A stretch of 33,228 nt of DNA, taken from positions 1-33,228 of the forward strand of contig JAEUIL010000605.1 of assembly GCA_016794255.1 (NCBI GenBank). The letters are read 5' to 3'. Positions 1 through 8,339 of this stretch are shown piece after piece. The number at the start of each line of letters is the position of its first letter. Within the stretch, counting starts at the first letter, position 1. The notes below the pieces were generated by a model, which was given only the letters and a program-made list of their open reading frames with translations, searched no databases and was not told the DNA's origin. Position numbers and translations under genes: made by a program. The DNA comes from Planctomycetaceae bacterium. GTDB taxonomy: Bacteria > Planctomycetota > Planctomycetia > Pirellulales > PNKZ01.

Positions 1-697
1 CCAAAATCCACTGCGCGACGTTGTCGAGGAAGTACCGATCGTGGGTGACGGCGACAATCGTGCCCTTGTACTCGGCCAAGTGACGCTCGAGCCACTCGAC
101 GCTCTCGGCGTCCAAGTGGTTCGTCGGTTCGTCGAGCAGCAACAGGTCGGGCTTTTGGAGCAACATTTTGCACAGCGCCACGCGGCGTCGTTCACCGCCC
201 GAGAGGGTCGCGACCGGAGCGTCGGCCGGCGGCAACTGCATCGCATCCATCGCAATTTCGACCTGGCGTTCGAGCTCCCAGGCGTTTTTCGAGTCGATCT
301 CGTCTTGCACTCGGGCTTGCTCGGCGAGCAGCTTGTTCATTTCGGCGTCGGCGAGCGGCTCGCAGAGCTTGGCGTTGATCTCGTCGTAACGCGTCAGCAG
401 CGCGCGGGTCGCAGCCACGGCATCTTGCACGTTGCCGAAGACGTCTTTCGTCGGATCGAGCTTCGGCTCCTGGGGGACGTATCCGGCAGTGTAGCCTCCG
501 GCCAGTTTGGCAACGCCGTCGAAATCTTTGTCGTCGCCGCTCATGATCCGCAATAGGGTACTCTTGCCCGCGCCGTTCTTGCCGAGCACGCCGATTTTTG
601 CCCCGGGATAGAACGCCAACCAAATGTCGCGCAACACCTCTTTGGTGCCGTGTTTCTTGTTGAGTCGCTCGATCGTAAAGATGTGCTGCAGCGCCAT
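1..697 (-). CDS. ettA: Energy-dependent translational throttle protein EttA (ABC-F), N-terminal part
   Basis: The gene runs off the left edge of the window, so only the first 232 codons are visible, starting at the ATG at 697. It begins [17 protein letters not shown], as EttA proteins do. The first ABC domain has a Walker [10 protein letters not shown] at residues 40-47, a signature [11 protein letters not shown], a Walker [13 protein letters not shown] and a switch motif [11 protein letters not shown]. The charged stretch between Walker A and the signature fits the EttA arm that contacts the ribosomal L1 stalk. EttA binds the E site of 70S ribosomes and gates entry into elongation according to ATP/ADP level. 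There is no transmembrane segment, as expected for ABC-F. The second ABC domain and the C-terminus lie outside the window. It is divergent from the phosphofructokinase gene, with about 264 bases between the two starts. Confidence 0.93.
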   Translation of the reverse strand, partial: MALQHIFTIERLNKKHGTKEVLRDIWLAFYPGAKIGVLGKNGAGKSTLLRIMSGDDKDFDGVAKLAGGYTAGYVPQEPKLDPTKDVFGNVQDAVAATRALLTRYDEINAKLCEPLADAEMNKLLAEQARVQDEIDSKNAWELERQVEIAMDAMQLPPADAPVATLSGGERRRVALCKMLLQKPDLLLLDEPTNHLDAESVEWLERHLAEYKGTIVAVTHDRYFLDNVAQWIL

Positions 698-961
698 GAG
701 ACCAATTCTGACAGGGAAAAGGGGGACCCGAAATGAGCCCAGTATTCTACAAGATCGTGTGCGGATCGACCAGTTAAGCTACGCAAAGTCCGTGGCCGAA
801 CGGGTTGCAAGACTGCCATAGATTTTTGGACCGCTCTAAGGCTGTGAGGAACAAGGCTTAGCCCGATGGCGACCCACGAATGGCTAGTTTGCCCGACCAC
901 ATCGTGCTACAACGATGGGCCGCGAGCGACGAACGAGGTGAATCGGCGAACTACGGACGCA

Positions 962-1957
962 ATGGCGATGCGAATCGGTGTCTTTTGTAGCGGTGGCGAT
1001 GCACCCGGCATGAACGCCTGCACTCGGGCGGTGGTGCGAGCCGCCACGACTCAGGGGCACGAGGTGGTCGGCATTCGCCGCGGCTACCAGGGCTTGCTCG
1101 AAGAAGATTTCTACATCAACGCCGCGAACGAGCGCTTGATGGATGCCCGCAGCGTCTCGGGCATCATCGGCTGGGGTGGCACGGTGCTACGAACGAGTCG
1201 TTCGCCCGAGTTCCAGACCGACGCGGGCCAGCAGAAAGCGACCGCCATTCTCCGCCAGCACCGCATCGACGGGCTGGTTGCGATCGGCGGCGACGGCACC
1301 TATCGCGGTGCGATGGCCCTAGCACGATTTTGGGACGGCCAGATCATCGGTTGCCCCGGGACCATCGACAACGATCTGGTCGGCACCGACTTCACGATCG
1401 GCTTTCACACGGCCGTCAACACCGCGGTGGAAGCAGTCGACAAACTCCGTGACACGGCTGAATCGCATGAGCGGATGTTCATTGTCGAAGTCATGGGGCG
1501 ACACAGCGGGTACATCGCGCTCTTTACAGCGCTCGCCGCCGGTGCCGAGATCGCATGCCTGCCCGAGACCGCCACCACGGCCGAACAAATCATCGCTCAA
1601 CTGCATGAGCTACGCCGCCGCGGGAAACGCTCGATCATCATCGTCGTGGCCGAGGGAGACGAGTTGGGCGGAGCGGTGAAATTGAGCGAACGTTTGGACC
1701 AGCTGGGGTGTCCGTATAGTTCGCGGGTCGTCATCTTGGGCCATATTCAGCGGGGTGGATCGCCGTCGCCGAACGATCGCATTCTCGCTGGCCGCATGGG
1801 TGACTTTGCCGTCGAGTCGATTTTGGCTGGCAAGACAGGACAGGCGGTCAGCGTGGTCTCGGGCCAAATGACACTCGTCCCTTTCAGCGAGGCCGCAAGC
1901 GGTCATCACACCGTGCCGGCCGATTATGTCCGGCTGCTCGACGTTTTGGCACAATGA
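962..1957 (+). CDS. pfkA: ATP-dependent 6-phosphofructokinase
   Basis: This is a cytosolic glycolytic enzyme that phosphorylates fructose 6-phosphate to the 1,6-bisphosphate. The N-terminus MAMRIGVFCSGGDAPGMN holds the glycine-rich nucleotide loop. It is followed by IGGDGTYRG, PGTIDNDLVGTDFTIGF with the catalytic TIDND, and the substrate-binding region EVMGRHSGYIAL. The Gly after GGD and the Gly in PGTIDND are the residues of ATP-using enzymes; PPi-using enzymes carry Asp and Lys there. From the ATG at 962 the protein is 331 aa, close to the usual 320 aa. The frame is open to 866, but that 32-residue extension has no homology that I recognise; the ATG at 968 is an equally good start. Substrate type is inferred from these two positions only. 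A large palindromic element follows the stop. Confidence 0.9.
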   Translation: MAMRIGVFCSGGDAPGMNACTRAVVRAATTQGHEVVGIRRGYQGLLEEDFYINAANERLMDARSVSGIIGWGGTVLRTSRSPEFQTDAGQQKATAILRQHRIDGLVAIGGDGTYRGAMALARFWDGQIIGCPGTIDNDLVGTDFTIGFHTAVNTAVEAVDKLRDTAESHERMFIVEVMGRHSGYIALFTALAAGAEIACLPETATTAEQIIAQLHELRRRGKRSIIIVVAEGDELGGAVKLSERLDQLGCPYSSRVVILGHIQRGGSPSPNDRILAGRMGDFAVESILAGKTGQAVSVVSGQMTLVPFSEAASGHHTVPADYVRLLDVLAQ

Positions 1958-1990
1958 TGACTGGCCAAGCATGATCGACGAACAACTTCC

Positions 1991-2061
1991 GTAGTCGAAC
2001 ACGCCAGAGTTCGGGCGTCCTGTGACAAGGCCGCTACCCGAACTCTGGCGAGTTCGGCTAC
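1991..2061. repeat. Palindromic intergenic element (REP/BIME-like)
   Basis: Arms of 25 bases at 1991-2015 and 2037-2061 are inverted copies differing at only two positions, separated by 21 bases. The inner 14 pairs are perfect (CGCCAGAGTTCGGG at 2002-2015 with its complement at 2037-2050). The right arm also folds alone: CCGAACTC and GAGTTCGG (2038-2057) pair around a TGGC loop; the left arm folds less well. The arrangement resembles a pair of REP units. It lies between pfkA and argC and could stop pfkA transcripts, although no T-run follows. The reading is from symmetry alone. Confidence 0.7.
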
Positions 2062-2108
2062 TCTACGACCAGTTACTCTCACTTTCATCTTTAACGACCC
2101 TCCCCGCC

Positions 2109-3125
2109 ATGCCGCCCATTCGTGTTGCTGTTCTCGGTGCGACCGGTTACTCCGCGTTGGAGCTCATTAAGCTGTTGCTCCGCCCGCCACAGGCCGAGAT
2201 CACCGCGGTCACCAGTCGCCAAGAGGGGCAACTGCCGCTGAGCAGCGTGCATCAATCGCTCGCGGGCAAGACGAACCTCAAGCTCGAAGACCTCACGCCG
2301 GCCCAAGTTGCCGAACGGGCCGACTGTGTCTTCGCTTGCTTGCCGCACGGGGTCACCACGTCGGTCGTGCCACAGTATCGCGCCGCGGGTTGCAAGGTGA
2401 TCGACCTCAGCGCCGATTACCGGCTCAAAGATCCGGCGGTGTACGAGAAGTGGTACGGTGAGAAGCACGGCGATCCCGGCCGACTCGGCGAAGCGGTGTA
2501 TGGCTTGCCCGAGTTGTTTCGCCCGCAGATCCCGTCGGCCGCGTTGATCGCCAATCCGGGTTGTTACCCGACCACGTCAATCTTGGCGCTCGCGCCGCTG
2601 TTGAAGGCCGGCTTGATCGAGTCGAGCGGGATTATCATCGACGCCAAGAGCGGTGTCTCCGGCGCGGGCCGGGCTCCGAAACAGAATTTTCTGTACTGCG
2701 AGTGTAACGAAAGCATCTCGGCCTATGGTGTGGGCAAGCATCGTCACACGCCCGAGATTGAGCAGGTGCTCGGCACTTCGGCGGGCCTCGACGTGAGCGT
2801 GATCTTCACGCCGCATCTGACACCGATGGACCGCGGCATCTTGGCGACGGCGTACTCGGTTGCCAAGCGACAGCTCACCGACGCACAGGTGCTCGCCGTG
2901 CTGCGCGAGTTCTACGCGGCCGAGTCGTTTGTGACCGTGGTCGATCATTTGCCAGCGACCAAAGACGTGGCTCATACGAACATGACGCACATCACGGCCC
3001 GCGTGGTCAAGGATCGGATCATCACGGTGAGTTGCCTCGACAATTTGATCAAAGGTGCCAGCGGTGCCGCGGTGCAAAACTTCAATCTCATCTACGGCTT
3101 CGACGAAACCACGGCTTTACTGTAG
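2109..3125 (+). CDS. argC: N-acetyl-gamma-glutamyl-phosphate reductase
   Basis: This enzyme carries out the third step of arginine biosynthesis: NADPH-dependent reduction of N-acetylglutamyl phosphate to the semialdehyde, in the cytosol. From the ATG at 2109 the protein is 338 aa, the usual ArgC length. It opens with the Rossmann motif [19 protein letters not shown] and contains the catalytic-cysteine motif NPGCYPTTS, then KSGVSGAGR, and HRHTPEIEQ near the active-site His. The frame extends upstream to 2022, but those 29 codons run through the palindromic element and are not part of the family, so the internal ATG is preferred. argJ follows 55 bases downstream on the same strand, giving an argCJ pair; argB and argD are not in the window. 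Confidence 0.95.
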   Translation: MPPIRVAVLGATGYSALELIKLLLRPPQAEITAVTSRQEGQLPLSSVHQSLAGKTNLKLEDLTPAQVAERADCVFACLPHGVTTSVVPQYRAAGCKVIDLSADYRLKDPAVYEKWYGEKHGDPGRLGEAVYGLPELFRPQIPSAALIANPGCYPTTSILALAPLLKAGLIESSGIIIDAKSGVSGAGRAPKQNFLYCECNESISAYGVGKHRHTPEIEQVLGTSAGLDVSVIFTPHLTPMDRGILATAYSVAKRQLTDAQVLAVLREFYAAESFVTVVDHLPATKDVAHTNMTHITARVVKDRIITVSCLDNLIKGASGAAVQNFNLIYGFDETTALL

Positions 3126-3141
3126 TTCGTCCACCAGCACG

Positions 3142-3165
3142 TACTCACCTACTCACTTACTCACC
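3142..3165 (+). repeat. Short intergenic repeat, copy 1 (TACTCACY x3)
   Basis: Three tandem octamers of the form TACTCACC, TACTCACT, TACTCACC fill most of the short argC-argJ gap. An identical 24-base copy lies at 5391-5414 after the channel gene. A C-rich tract follows, leading to the argJ start. Confidence 0.75.
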
Positions 3166-3180
3166 TGCCCCCCCCACCCC

Positions 3181-4365
3181 ATGCTTCCACAAGGTTTCTC
3201 CGCCTCGGGCATCTATTGCGGCATCAAGACCGATGCGTCGAAGCTCGACTTGAGTTTGTTCGTCTCCGACCGACCGGCGACCGCCGCGGGAGTGTATACC
3301 ACGAACCTCATCCACGCCGCGCCGGTGGCACTCGATCGATCGCGCACGCCGAGCCAGGCGATCCGCGCAGTCGTGGTTAACTCGGGTAACGCCAACGCCT
3401 GCACGGGCGACCGCGGCTACCAAGACTGCGTGCGCATGGCTGAGTTGGCGGGCACGGCGGTCGGTGCCAAAGGGGAAGAGGTGCTCGTCATGTCGACCGG
3501 TGTCATCGGTCGATTCTTGCCGATGGACACGATCGCGACCGGCATCACGACGTGTCGCAGCAAGCTGGCCACCGACAACGACGCGCTCGTCCGAGCCGCC
3601 AGCGGCATTCTGACCACCGACACACGGCACAAAATCGCCACGCGCGAGCTCACCCTCGGCGGACGCACGATTCGCATCACCGGCGTGTGCAAAGGGGCCG
3701 CGATGATCGGCCCGAAAATGGCGACTATGCTCGGTTTGATCATGACCGATGCCGCACTCGCCCCGGCCGATGCCCAAAAGCTGCTCACGGCTGCGACCGA
3801 GGACAGCTTCAACTGCATCAGCGTTGATGGTCACATGAGCACCAACGACACCGTGCTGTTGGTCGCCAACGGTGCCGCTGGCGGAGCGACGCTCACGAGC
3901 CACGATTTGGCCACGTTCGGCAAAGTGCTCGCCGAGGTTTGCACCGAGCTGGCGATCATGATTCCGACCGATGGCGAAGGGGCCACGCATCTCGTGACGA
4001 TCGATGTCGAAGGTTGTGCCAATCGCGACACCGCGCGGTTGATCGCCAAGACGATCGCCGAAAGCGCCTTGGTCAAAACGGCAATCGCGGGCGCCGATCC
4101 GAACTGGGGGCGCATTGTCTCGGCCGCGGGTTACTCGGGCGTCCCCTTCGATCCGGCCAAGGTCTGCTTGTGGGTCAACGGCATGCAACTGTACTTGAAC
4201 GGCGCCCCCGTCGCGTTCGACGCCAAAGATGCGAGTCGCTCGATCCGTGAAAATCGCGACACGGCCGTGCGAATCACCTTTGGCGAGGGGACCGCGGCGC
4301 TGCGGTTTTGGACCACGGATCTGACGGCCGAGTACGTACGCCTCAACGCTGATTACACCACATGA
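3181..4365 (+). CDS. argJ: Bifunctional glutamate N-acetyltransferase / amino-acid acetyltransferase ArgJ
   Basis: ArgJ moves the acetyl group from N-acetylornithine to glutamate, which closes the acetyl cycle of arginine synthesis; many ArgJ enzymes also make N-acetylglutamate from acetyl-CoA. The chosen ATG at 3181 gives MLPQGFSASGIYCGIK and 394 aa, the normal family length. The frame is open further upstream, but that part overlaps argC. The family autoprocessing site is visible as KGAAMIGPKMATML, with Thr182 the expected nucleophile exposed by cleavage of the Ala181-Thr182 bond. Other family motifs are VVNSGNANACTG, STGVIG and GADPNWGR. The start follows the octamer repeat and a C-rich tract, with no good Shine-Dalgarno. 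The stop overlaps the start of the channel gene by four bases. Confidence 0.95.
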   Translation: MLPQGFSASGIYCGIKTDASKLDLSLFVSDRPATAAGVYTTNLIHAAPVALDRSRTPSQAIRAVVVNSGNANACTGDRGYQDCVRMAELAGTAVGAKGEEVLVMSTGVIGRFLPMDTIATGITTCRSKLATDNDALVRAASGILTTDTRHKIATRELTLGGRTIRITGVCKGAAMIGPKMATMLGLIMTDAALAPADAQKLLTAATEDSFNCISVDGHMSTNDTVLLVANGAAGGATLTSHDLATFGKVLAEVCTELAIMIPTDGEGATHLVTIDVEGCANRDTARLIAKTIAESALVKTAIAGADPNWGRIVSAAGYSGVPFDPAKVCLWVNGMQLYLNGAPVAFDAKDASRSIRENRDTAVRITFGEGTAALRFWTTDLTAEYVRLNADYTT

Positions 4366-5363
4366 CGACTGGCATCCGGCGACTTCGCCGCGGCGCGGTC
4401 GTCTTCGGCTTAACCATCGCGACGGCGATCGTCGGCTACCGGTTGCTCTTTCACCGGACGTGGCTCGACGCGATCTATATGACCGTCATCACGCTCGCCA
4501 CGATCGGCTATGGCGAGCACAGCGATCTGCCCCCCAGCGAGCAGTTGTTCACGATCTTCGTGATCATCATCGGCTTAGCGGCGTCGGCCTATACCATCGG
4601 AGGATTATTGAACATGGCGCTCGAAGGCGAAGTCGAAAAGGCCTTGGGTCTGCACCGGGCCAACAAGGCCATCGAACGCATGCATGGCCACGTGATCATC
4701 TGCGGCTACGGCCGCGTGGGTCAGATCCTGGCCGTTGAACTCGACAAGCAACGCACGCCGTTCGTGGTCATCGATCGCGACCCGGCCAAGACCGCCGTGG
4801 CGGCCAACGATAACCACATCACGATCACCGGCGACGCGACCGAAGAAGAAGTGCTGGCCAGCGTGGGTGTCACCCGGGCCAAGACGTTAGTCACGGCCTT
4901 TTCCAATGACGCAGCGAACGTCTTTATCACGCTCACGGCGCGCGATTTGAATCCGCACTTGCAGATCATTGCTCGAGCCGAGCAACCGTCGACGCAAAAG
5001 AAATTGATTCAGGCGGGGGCAAATCGCGTGGTGCTCCCCGCTTCGATCGGAGCCCAGCGAATTGCGGCACTCATCACGCGCCCCTCGACGCTCGAGTTGA
5101 TGGAGCTCGTCGCCGGCCAGTCGGTCATGGATGTGATTGTTGATGAAATTGTGATCCCCACGCATTCGCCGATGATTAGCAAGACGGTGATGGACACCGA
5201 GGCTCGGCGGCGGCACGGGTTGCTTGTCGTGGCGGTCAAACGAGCCGAAGGGAGCATGATATTCAATCCAGACACGAATTTCACATTCCGTGAAGGGGAC
5301 GTCGTGATCGTGATGGGCAAGCCCGACGACATCGCCCGCTGCCGTAAGGAATACGGCGTCTAA
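4362..5363 (+). CDS. Two-TM potassium channel with RCK (TrkA-N/TrkA-C) domain
   Basis: The protein is an inner-membrane K+ channel subunit of 333 aa. A hydrophobic helix (about 12-30) is followed by a pore loop with the selectivity filter TIGYGE at residues 47-52, then a second helix (about 62-85). The soluble part begins with a Rossmann RCK domain, VIICGYGRVGQ at 111-121, followed by VVIDRD and ITGDATEEEVL. It ends in a TrkA-C-like domain (about 245-333), matching ligand-gated channels of the MthK/Kch kind. The acidic end of the second beta strand (IDRD) suggests an adenine-nucleotide ligand, which is an inference. The start overlaps the argJ stop as ATGA, so translation may be coupled. A functional link to arginine synthesis is not obvious. 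Confidence 0.92.
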   Translation: MTTGIRRLRRGAVVFGLTIATAIVGYRLLFHRTWLDAIYMTVITLATIGYGEHSDLPPSEQLFTIFVIIIGLAASAYTIGGLLNMALEGEVEKALGLHRANKAIERMHGHVIICGYGRVGQILAVELDKQRTPFVVIDRDPAKTAVAANDNHITITGDATEEEVLASVGVTRAKTLVTAFSNDAANVFITLTARDLNPHLQIIARAEQPSTQKKLIQAGANRVVLPASIGAQRIAALITRPSTLELMELVAGQSVMDVIVDEIVIPTHSPMISKTVMDTEARRRHGLLVVAVKRAEGSMIFNPDTNFTFREGDVVIVMGKPDDIARCRKEYGV

Positions 5364-5390
5364 CGCTCGCCTCGCGATGTACAAACCACT

Positions 5391-5414
5391 TACTCACCTA
5401 CTCACTTACTCACC
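5391..5414 (+). repeat. Short intergenic repeat, copy 2 (TACTCACY x3)
   Basis: This is a base-for-base copy of the 24-base repeat at 3142-3165, placed after the channel gene and before the small ORF. C-rich sequence follows here as well. Confidence 0.75.
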
Positions 5415-5477
5415 CCTACCTTCCCCACCGCAAGATTTCTCTCCCGCGACTAGACACGCCCCGTGCGTCGAATCAGA

Positions 5478-5678
5478 ATGCGACGCATGAGCCCCGACAA
5501 ACGGCGATCATTGCAGGCCCGTTGGTTTGCGATCGAGCAAGAATTGAACGACTTGCTCGACGGTCGCGTTGCTATTGGCTCCGATCCCGCGAGTCGTGAG
5601 GCTGAACTGCGGGAAGAGCAAGACGAGATTGAGTTCGAGTTGTCATCCGATCAACTCGACTGCGGGCTGAGCGAGTAG
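5478..5678 (+). CDS. Small acidic, probably helical protein of unknown function
   Basis: This ORF encodes 66 aa from the ATG at 5478. Starts at a GTG (5463) or a second ATG (5487, MSPDKRRSLQARW) are also possible, and none has a clear ribosome binding site. The N-terminal third is basic (DKRRSLQARW). The rest is acidic with a helix-forming pattern (REAELREEQDEIEFEL) that could form a short coiled coil. There is no signal peptide or membrane segment. It lies on plus after the channel gene and ends 43 bases before the stop of the convergent cytochrome/WD40 gene. I do not recognise a family. The strongly patterned composition is the main reason to think it is coding. Confidence 0.5.
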   Translation: MRRMSPDKRRSLQARWFAIEQELNDLLDGRVAIGSDPASREAELREEQDEIEFELSSDQLDCGLSE

Positions 5679-5721
5679 CGTCCGCTCGCGATGTGCTTGA
5701 GCACGCAACTTCGCGACGTGC

Positions 5722-7098
5722 TCAGCGGGCTGCGGCTTGCGTGACGGCTTTGACCGGCACGGGCGTGAGCGACTTCGCGAGCTTGCCGGCGGGAAGCTCA
5801 TAGACATCCAGCTTGCCACTCTTGCCCCCCACGACAAGCTGCGTGCCATCGCGATTTAGAGCAATCGCAAACACCGGTGCGGCGACTCCAGTAACTAAGC
5901 CGGTGCGACGTTGATCGGCCAACGTGAAGACGCGGATATCACCGAACCGACCCGCGGCGGCGAGCAACTTGCGATCGCCACTCACGGCCAAGTCGAGCAC
6001 CTCGCCCGGCGGCGCTTCAAATGCACGGACATATTGATCGCGGCGGCTCACCGGTCGTGCGCCGTTGCCCGAGCCCGTCACCTCGACGTTCTGCAGCGCG
6101 ACGTTGAGCGTGTAGCCGGTCATACCCCGGGCCAAACCGGCTGAGACCGCCAGATTGCCGTCGGCCACCACGGCGTTGATCCGTTCGAGAGCGGTGTCAA
6201 CGGTGCGCAGCAACTCGCCGCTTTCGACCGACGCGACTTTTGTGGTCTTATCGCGCCCGGCCGTGATGAGCTTCGTTCCATCGACCGTCCACGCCACATC
6301 GACACACCAATCGCTGTGCAATTCGAGACGACGCACGTTGCCCCTCGCCTCGACCGGCACGAGATACACGGCCCCCTCGGCACTGCCGAGCGCCACGTGC
6401 TTGCCATCGGGCGAGAAGCCGCCACGGAATAGGGTGTCGCTGCTCAGACGCCGTTTCAAGACAGGCTGTTTCTTGGCGACGTCGAATATGGTCAGCTCAC
6501 CGAATTGGGCCGGAGTTCCACCGGCTGCGGCAAGCAACTTGCCGTCAGGGCTGAACTCGACGAACGTCACCAAATCGCTCTCGGTCGCCAAGCGAATCGG
6601 CGGCGTTTCATCCACGAGCGAGACGATGACCACTTCGCTACGACAAGCACAGGCCACACGCAAGCCGTCCGGATGATACGCCACCGACGTGATCGAGGGG
6701 GCGTAATCATAGGTGGCGGGAATTTTGACCGTCGCACCTGCGTCAACCGGCATCGAGTCGATCTTGGCACCGGCTTCGATCCAGCGACGCAAGATGGCCA
6801 CCTTGGCCGCGCCGATCGGCGGTTGCTTGGGGGGCATGGCCGGCTTGTCGCCCGAGACTTGCTCGATCAACGAACTCTCGTCGGGCTTGCCCGGCACGAT
6901 GATCGGGCCACTCTCGCCACCTTTGCGTAGGTGCGTCTCGGCGTCGAGTCGGAGCGCCCCTTGTGGTTTGTCGCCCGAGTGACAACTCCAGCAATGTTGC
7001 CGTAAGATCGGCCAAACGTCCTTGGCGAAACTCACCTCGTCGGCTTGAGCCGAGAGTGTGAGATTGACAATCAACAGTGCGAAGAGCAGCGAGCGCAT
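5722..7098 (-). CDS. Exported planctomycete-type cytochrome c domain fused to WD40 repeats
   Basis: The start is placed at the ATG at 7098, giving 458 aa with a signal peptide MRSLLFALLIVNLTLSAQA; upstream codons in the same frame are not signal-like. After cleavage comes a cytochrome c domain of the kind common in planctomycetes (PSCyt1): haem site CWSCH at 36-40, then LRLDAETHLRKGGESGP, PGKPDESSLIEQV and the MPP region with a Met as possible axial ligand, ending at RRWIEAGAKI. The remaining part (about 115-445) has repeated beta-propeller units such as FSPDGKLLAAAGG, FSPDGKHVALGS and VDGTKLITAGRDKTTKV. The likely location is the periplasm or cell surface. The last gene of a minus-strand group, it starts 40 bases after the serine hydrolase stop. 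The role is unknown; electron transfer or surface sensing are possible. Confidence 0.9.
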   Translation of the reverse strand: MRSLLFALLIVNLTLSAQADEVSFAKDVWPILRQHCWSCHSGDKPQGALRLDAETHLRKGGESGPIIVPGKPDESSLIEQVSGDKPAMPPKQPPIGAAKVAILRRWIEAGAKIDSMPVDAGATVKIPATYDYAPSITSVAYHPDGLRVACACRSEVVIVSLVDETPPIRLATESDLVTFVEFSPDGKLLAAAGGTPAQFGELTIFDVAKKQPVLKRRLSSDTLFRGGFSPDGKHVALGSAEGAVYLVPVEARGNVRRLELHSDWCVDVAWTVDGTKLITAGRDKTTKVASVESGELLRTVDTALERINAVVADGNLAVSAGLARGMTGYTLNVALQNVEVTGSGNGARPVSRRDQYVRAFEAPPGEVLDLAVSGDRKLLAAAGRFGDIRVFTLADQRRTGLVTGVAAPVFAIALNRDGTQLVVGGKSGKLDVYELPAGKLAKSLTPVPVKAVTQAAAR

Positions 7099-7138
7099 GG
7101 GTGAGTGTTTTCGTTTCAGGTAATGAGGCCGAGGTGAG

Positions 7139-8179
7139 TTACTTTTTCTCAACCGCATCGCAGGCCAATTGCCACAGCTCGGCGATCTTGAGTTTGTGCT
7201 GGTACGCCAAATCGTCGCCCACCTGGCGAATCACAATCAGGTCCAAACTCGGCACGATCAGCATGCTGTTGTCGTACCGACCGAGTGCCGCGTAGGCATC
7301 GGTGGGCGTGCCGGGCCATTTCTTGCCGGTCGTGTTGTTCCACCACAGGTAGCCGTACTCGGGATTCAATTTCTGCGAGGGGCCGGTGGCCTCTTTGACC
7401 CACGAGCTGCTCAAGACCTGCTTGTCTTGCCAACGACCTTCACGCAGGAACAACAGACCAAACCGGGCCAACGAACGGGCGTTGATATGCAAACCCGAGT
7501 ATGAGAGCGTGCGCTGTTCGCGTTGTTCCCAATGCCAATCTTGCGGCTGAATGCCGATCGGCCGGAAGACGAATTCGTCCAGCGTCTTATCGGGTTCGAC
7601 GCCCGTGGCTTGCTTCATAACGGGGCTCAGGAGCGCCAAGCCGGTGTTGTTGTAGTCCCATTTCGTGCCCGGCTTGAAGTCTTGCGGCGCTTCGTACATC
7701 GAATAACTAAAGACGTTGGGCATCGTCGGCAACTTGGCATTGTTGTGCACGCCCGTGGTCATGCTGATCAACTGACGAACGGTGATCTCTTTTTTGTCGG
7801 CGGGTTTCACGTCGGGCACGAACCGACCGACGTTGTCGTCAAGCGACAGCTTGCCCTGCGCGATGGCGACACCGGCCGCGGTGCTGGCGAACGATTTCGA
7901 GGTGGAATAGACGAGATACTTGCTGGCCGGCGTGGCCTCGTTGAAGTACCACTCGCCAACGATCTGACCATGACGAATGACCATGCCGGTCTTGCTGCCA
8001 TGAGTGCCGAGCCACTGTCGCACTTTGTCGACACCCTCGGCCGACATCCCTTGGCTGGCCGGGGTTGCCGTCTGCCACTGCGGCACGGGCCACGCAGGTT
8101 CGGCGGCTGTCGATCGAGTGACGCTCGTCGTGAGCGCAAGCACGGCCAAAACGAGAGCAAACGAACGGCGAGCGAGCAT
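7139..8179 (-). CDS. Exported beta-lactamase-family serine hydrolase (class C / CubicO-like)
   Basis: The ATG at 8179 gives 346 aa opening with a signal peptide (MLARRSFALVLAVLALTTS, cleavage near TAA-EP). The frame is open for 32 more codons upstream, but those would bury the signal sequence. The fold's SxxK motif is seen as STSK at 92-95 (Ser92 nucleophile, Lys95) and the YxN motif as YNN at 176-178. The C-terminal motif is weak: the usual HxG/KTG is replaced by the GRYDNSMLIVPSLD region. Relatives include esterases, D-aminopeptidases and 6-aminohexanoate-oligomer hydrolases, so the substrate cannot be named. It lies between an upstream sulfatase and the cytochrome/WD40 gene, all on minus and all exported. 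Confidence 0.9.
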   Translation of the reverse strand: MLARRSFALVLAVLALTTSVTRSTAAEPAWPVPQWQTATPASQGMSAEGVDKVRQWLGTHGSKTGMVIRHGQIVGEWYFNEATPASKYLVYSTSKSFASTAAGVAIAQGKLSLDDNVGRFVPDVKPADKKEITVRQLISMTTGVHNNAKLPTMPNVFSYSMYEAPQDFKPGTKWDYNNTGLALLSPVMKQATGVEPDKTLDEFVFRPIGIQPQDWHWEQREQRTLSYSGLHINARSLARFGLLFLREGRWQDKQVLSSSWVKEATGPSQKLNPEYGYLWWNNTTGKKWPGTPTDAYAALGRYDNSMLIVPSLDLIVIRQVGDDLAYQHKLKIAELWQLACDAVEKK

Positions 8180-8339
8180 GGGGCGACACTCCACGAGGCG
8201 GGTGAGAGAATGCGAGGCTGGCCCCCGATCATCCGACAACGACCCGTGGAATGCAACCGAAAAGTGGTTATGCAAGCCGTGGAGTGTGCGGTCTGCTGAC
8301 GGATTCCGTCCCCGGGACGAATCGACTTACAACAAGCCG

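Noticed and set aside
41-556. Plus-strand ORF of 171 aa at the left edge
   Set aside because: It is the antisense shadow of ettA, whose minus-strand translation has all the ABC motifs.
3157-4188. Minus-strand ORF of 343 aa across argJ
   Set aside because: It is rich in Arg, His and Asp with no motif, and lies wholly opposite a clear ArgJ sequence.
5341-5357. GCCGTA / TACGGC hairpin at the end of the channel gene as a terminator
   Set aside because: The stem is only six base pairs, sits within the coding end, and is not followed by a T-run.
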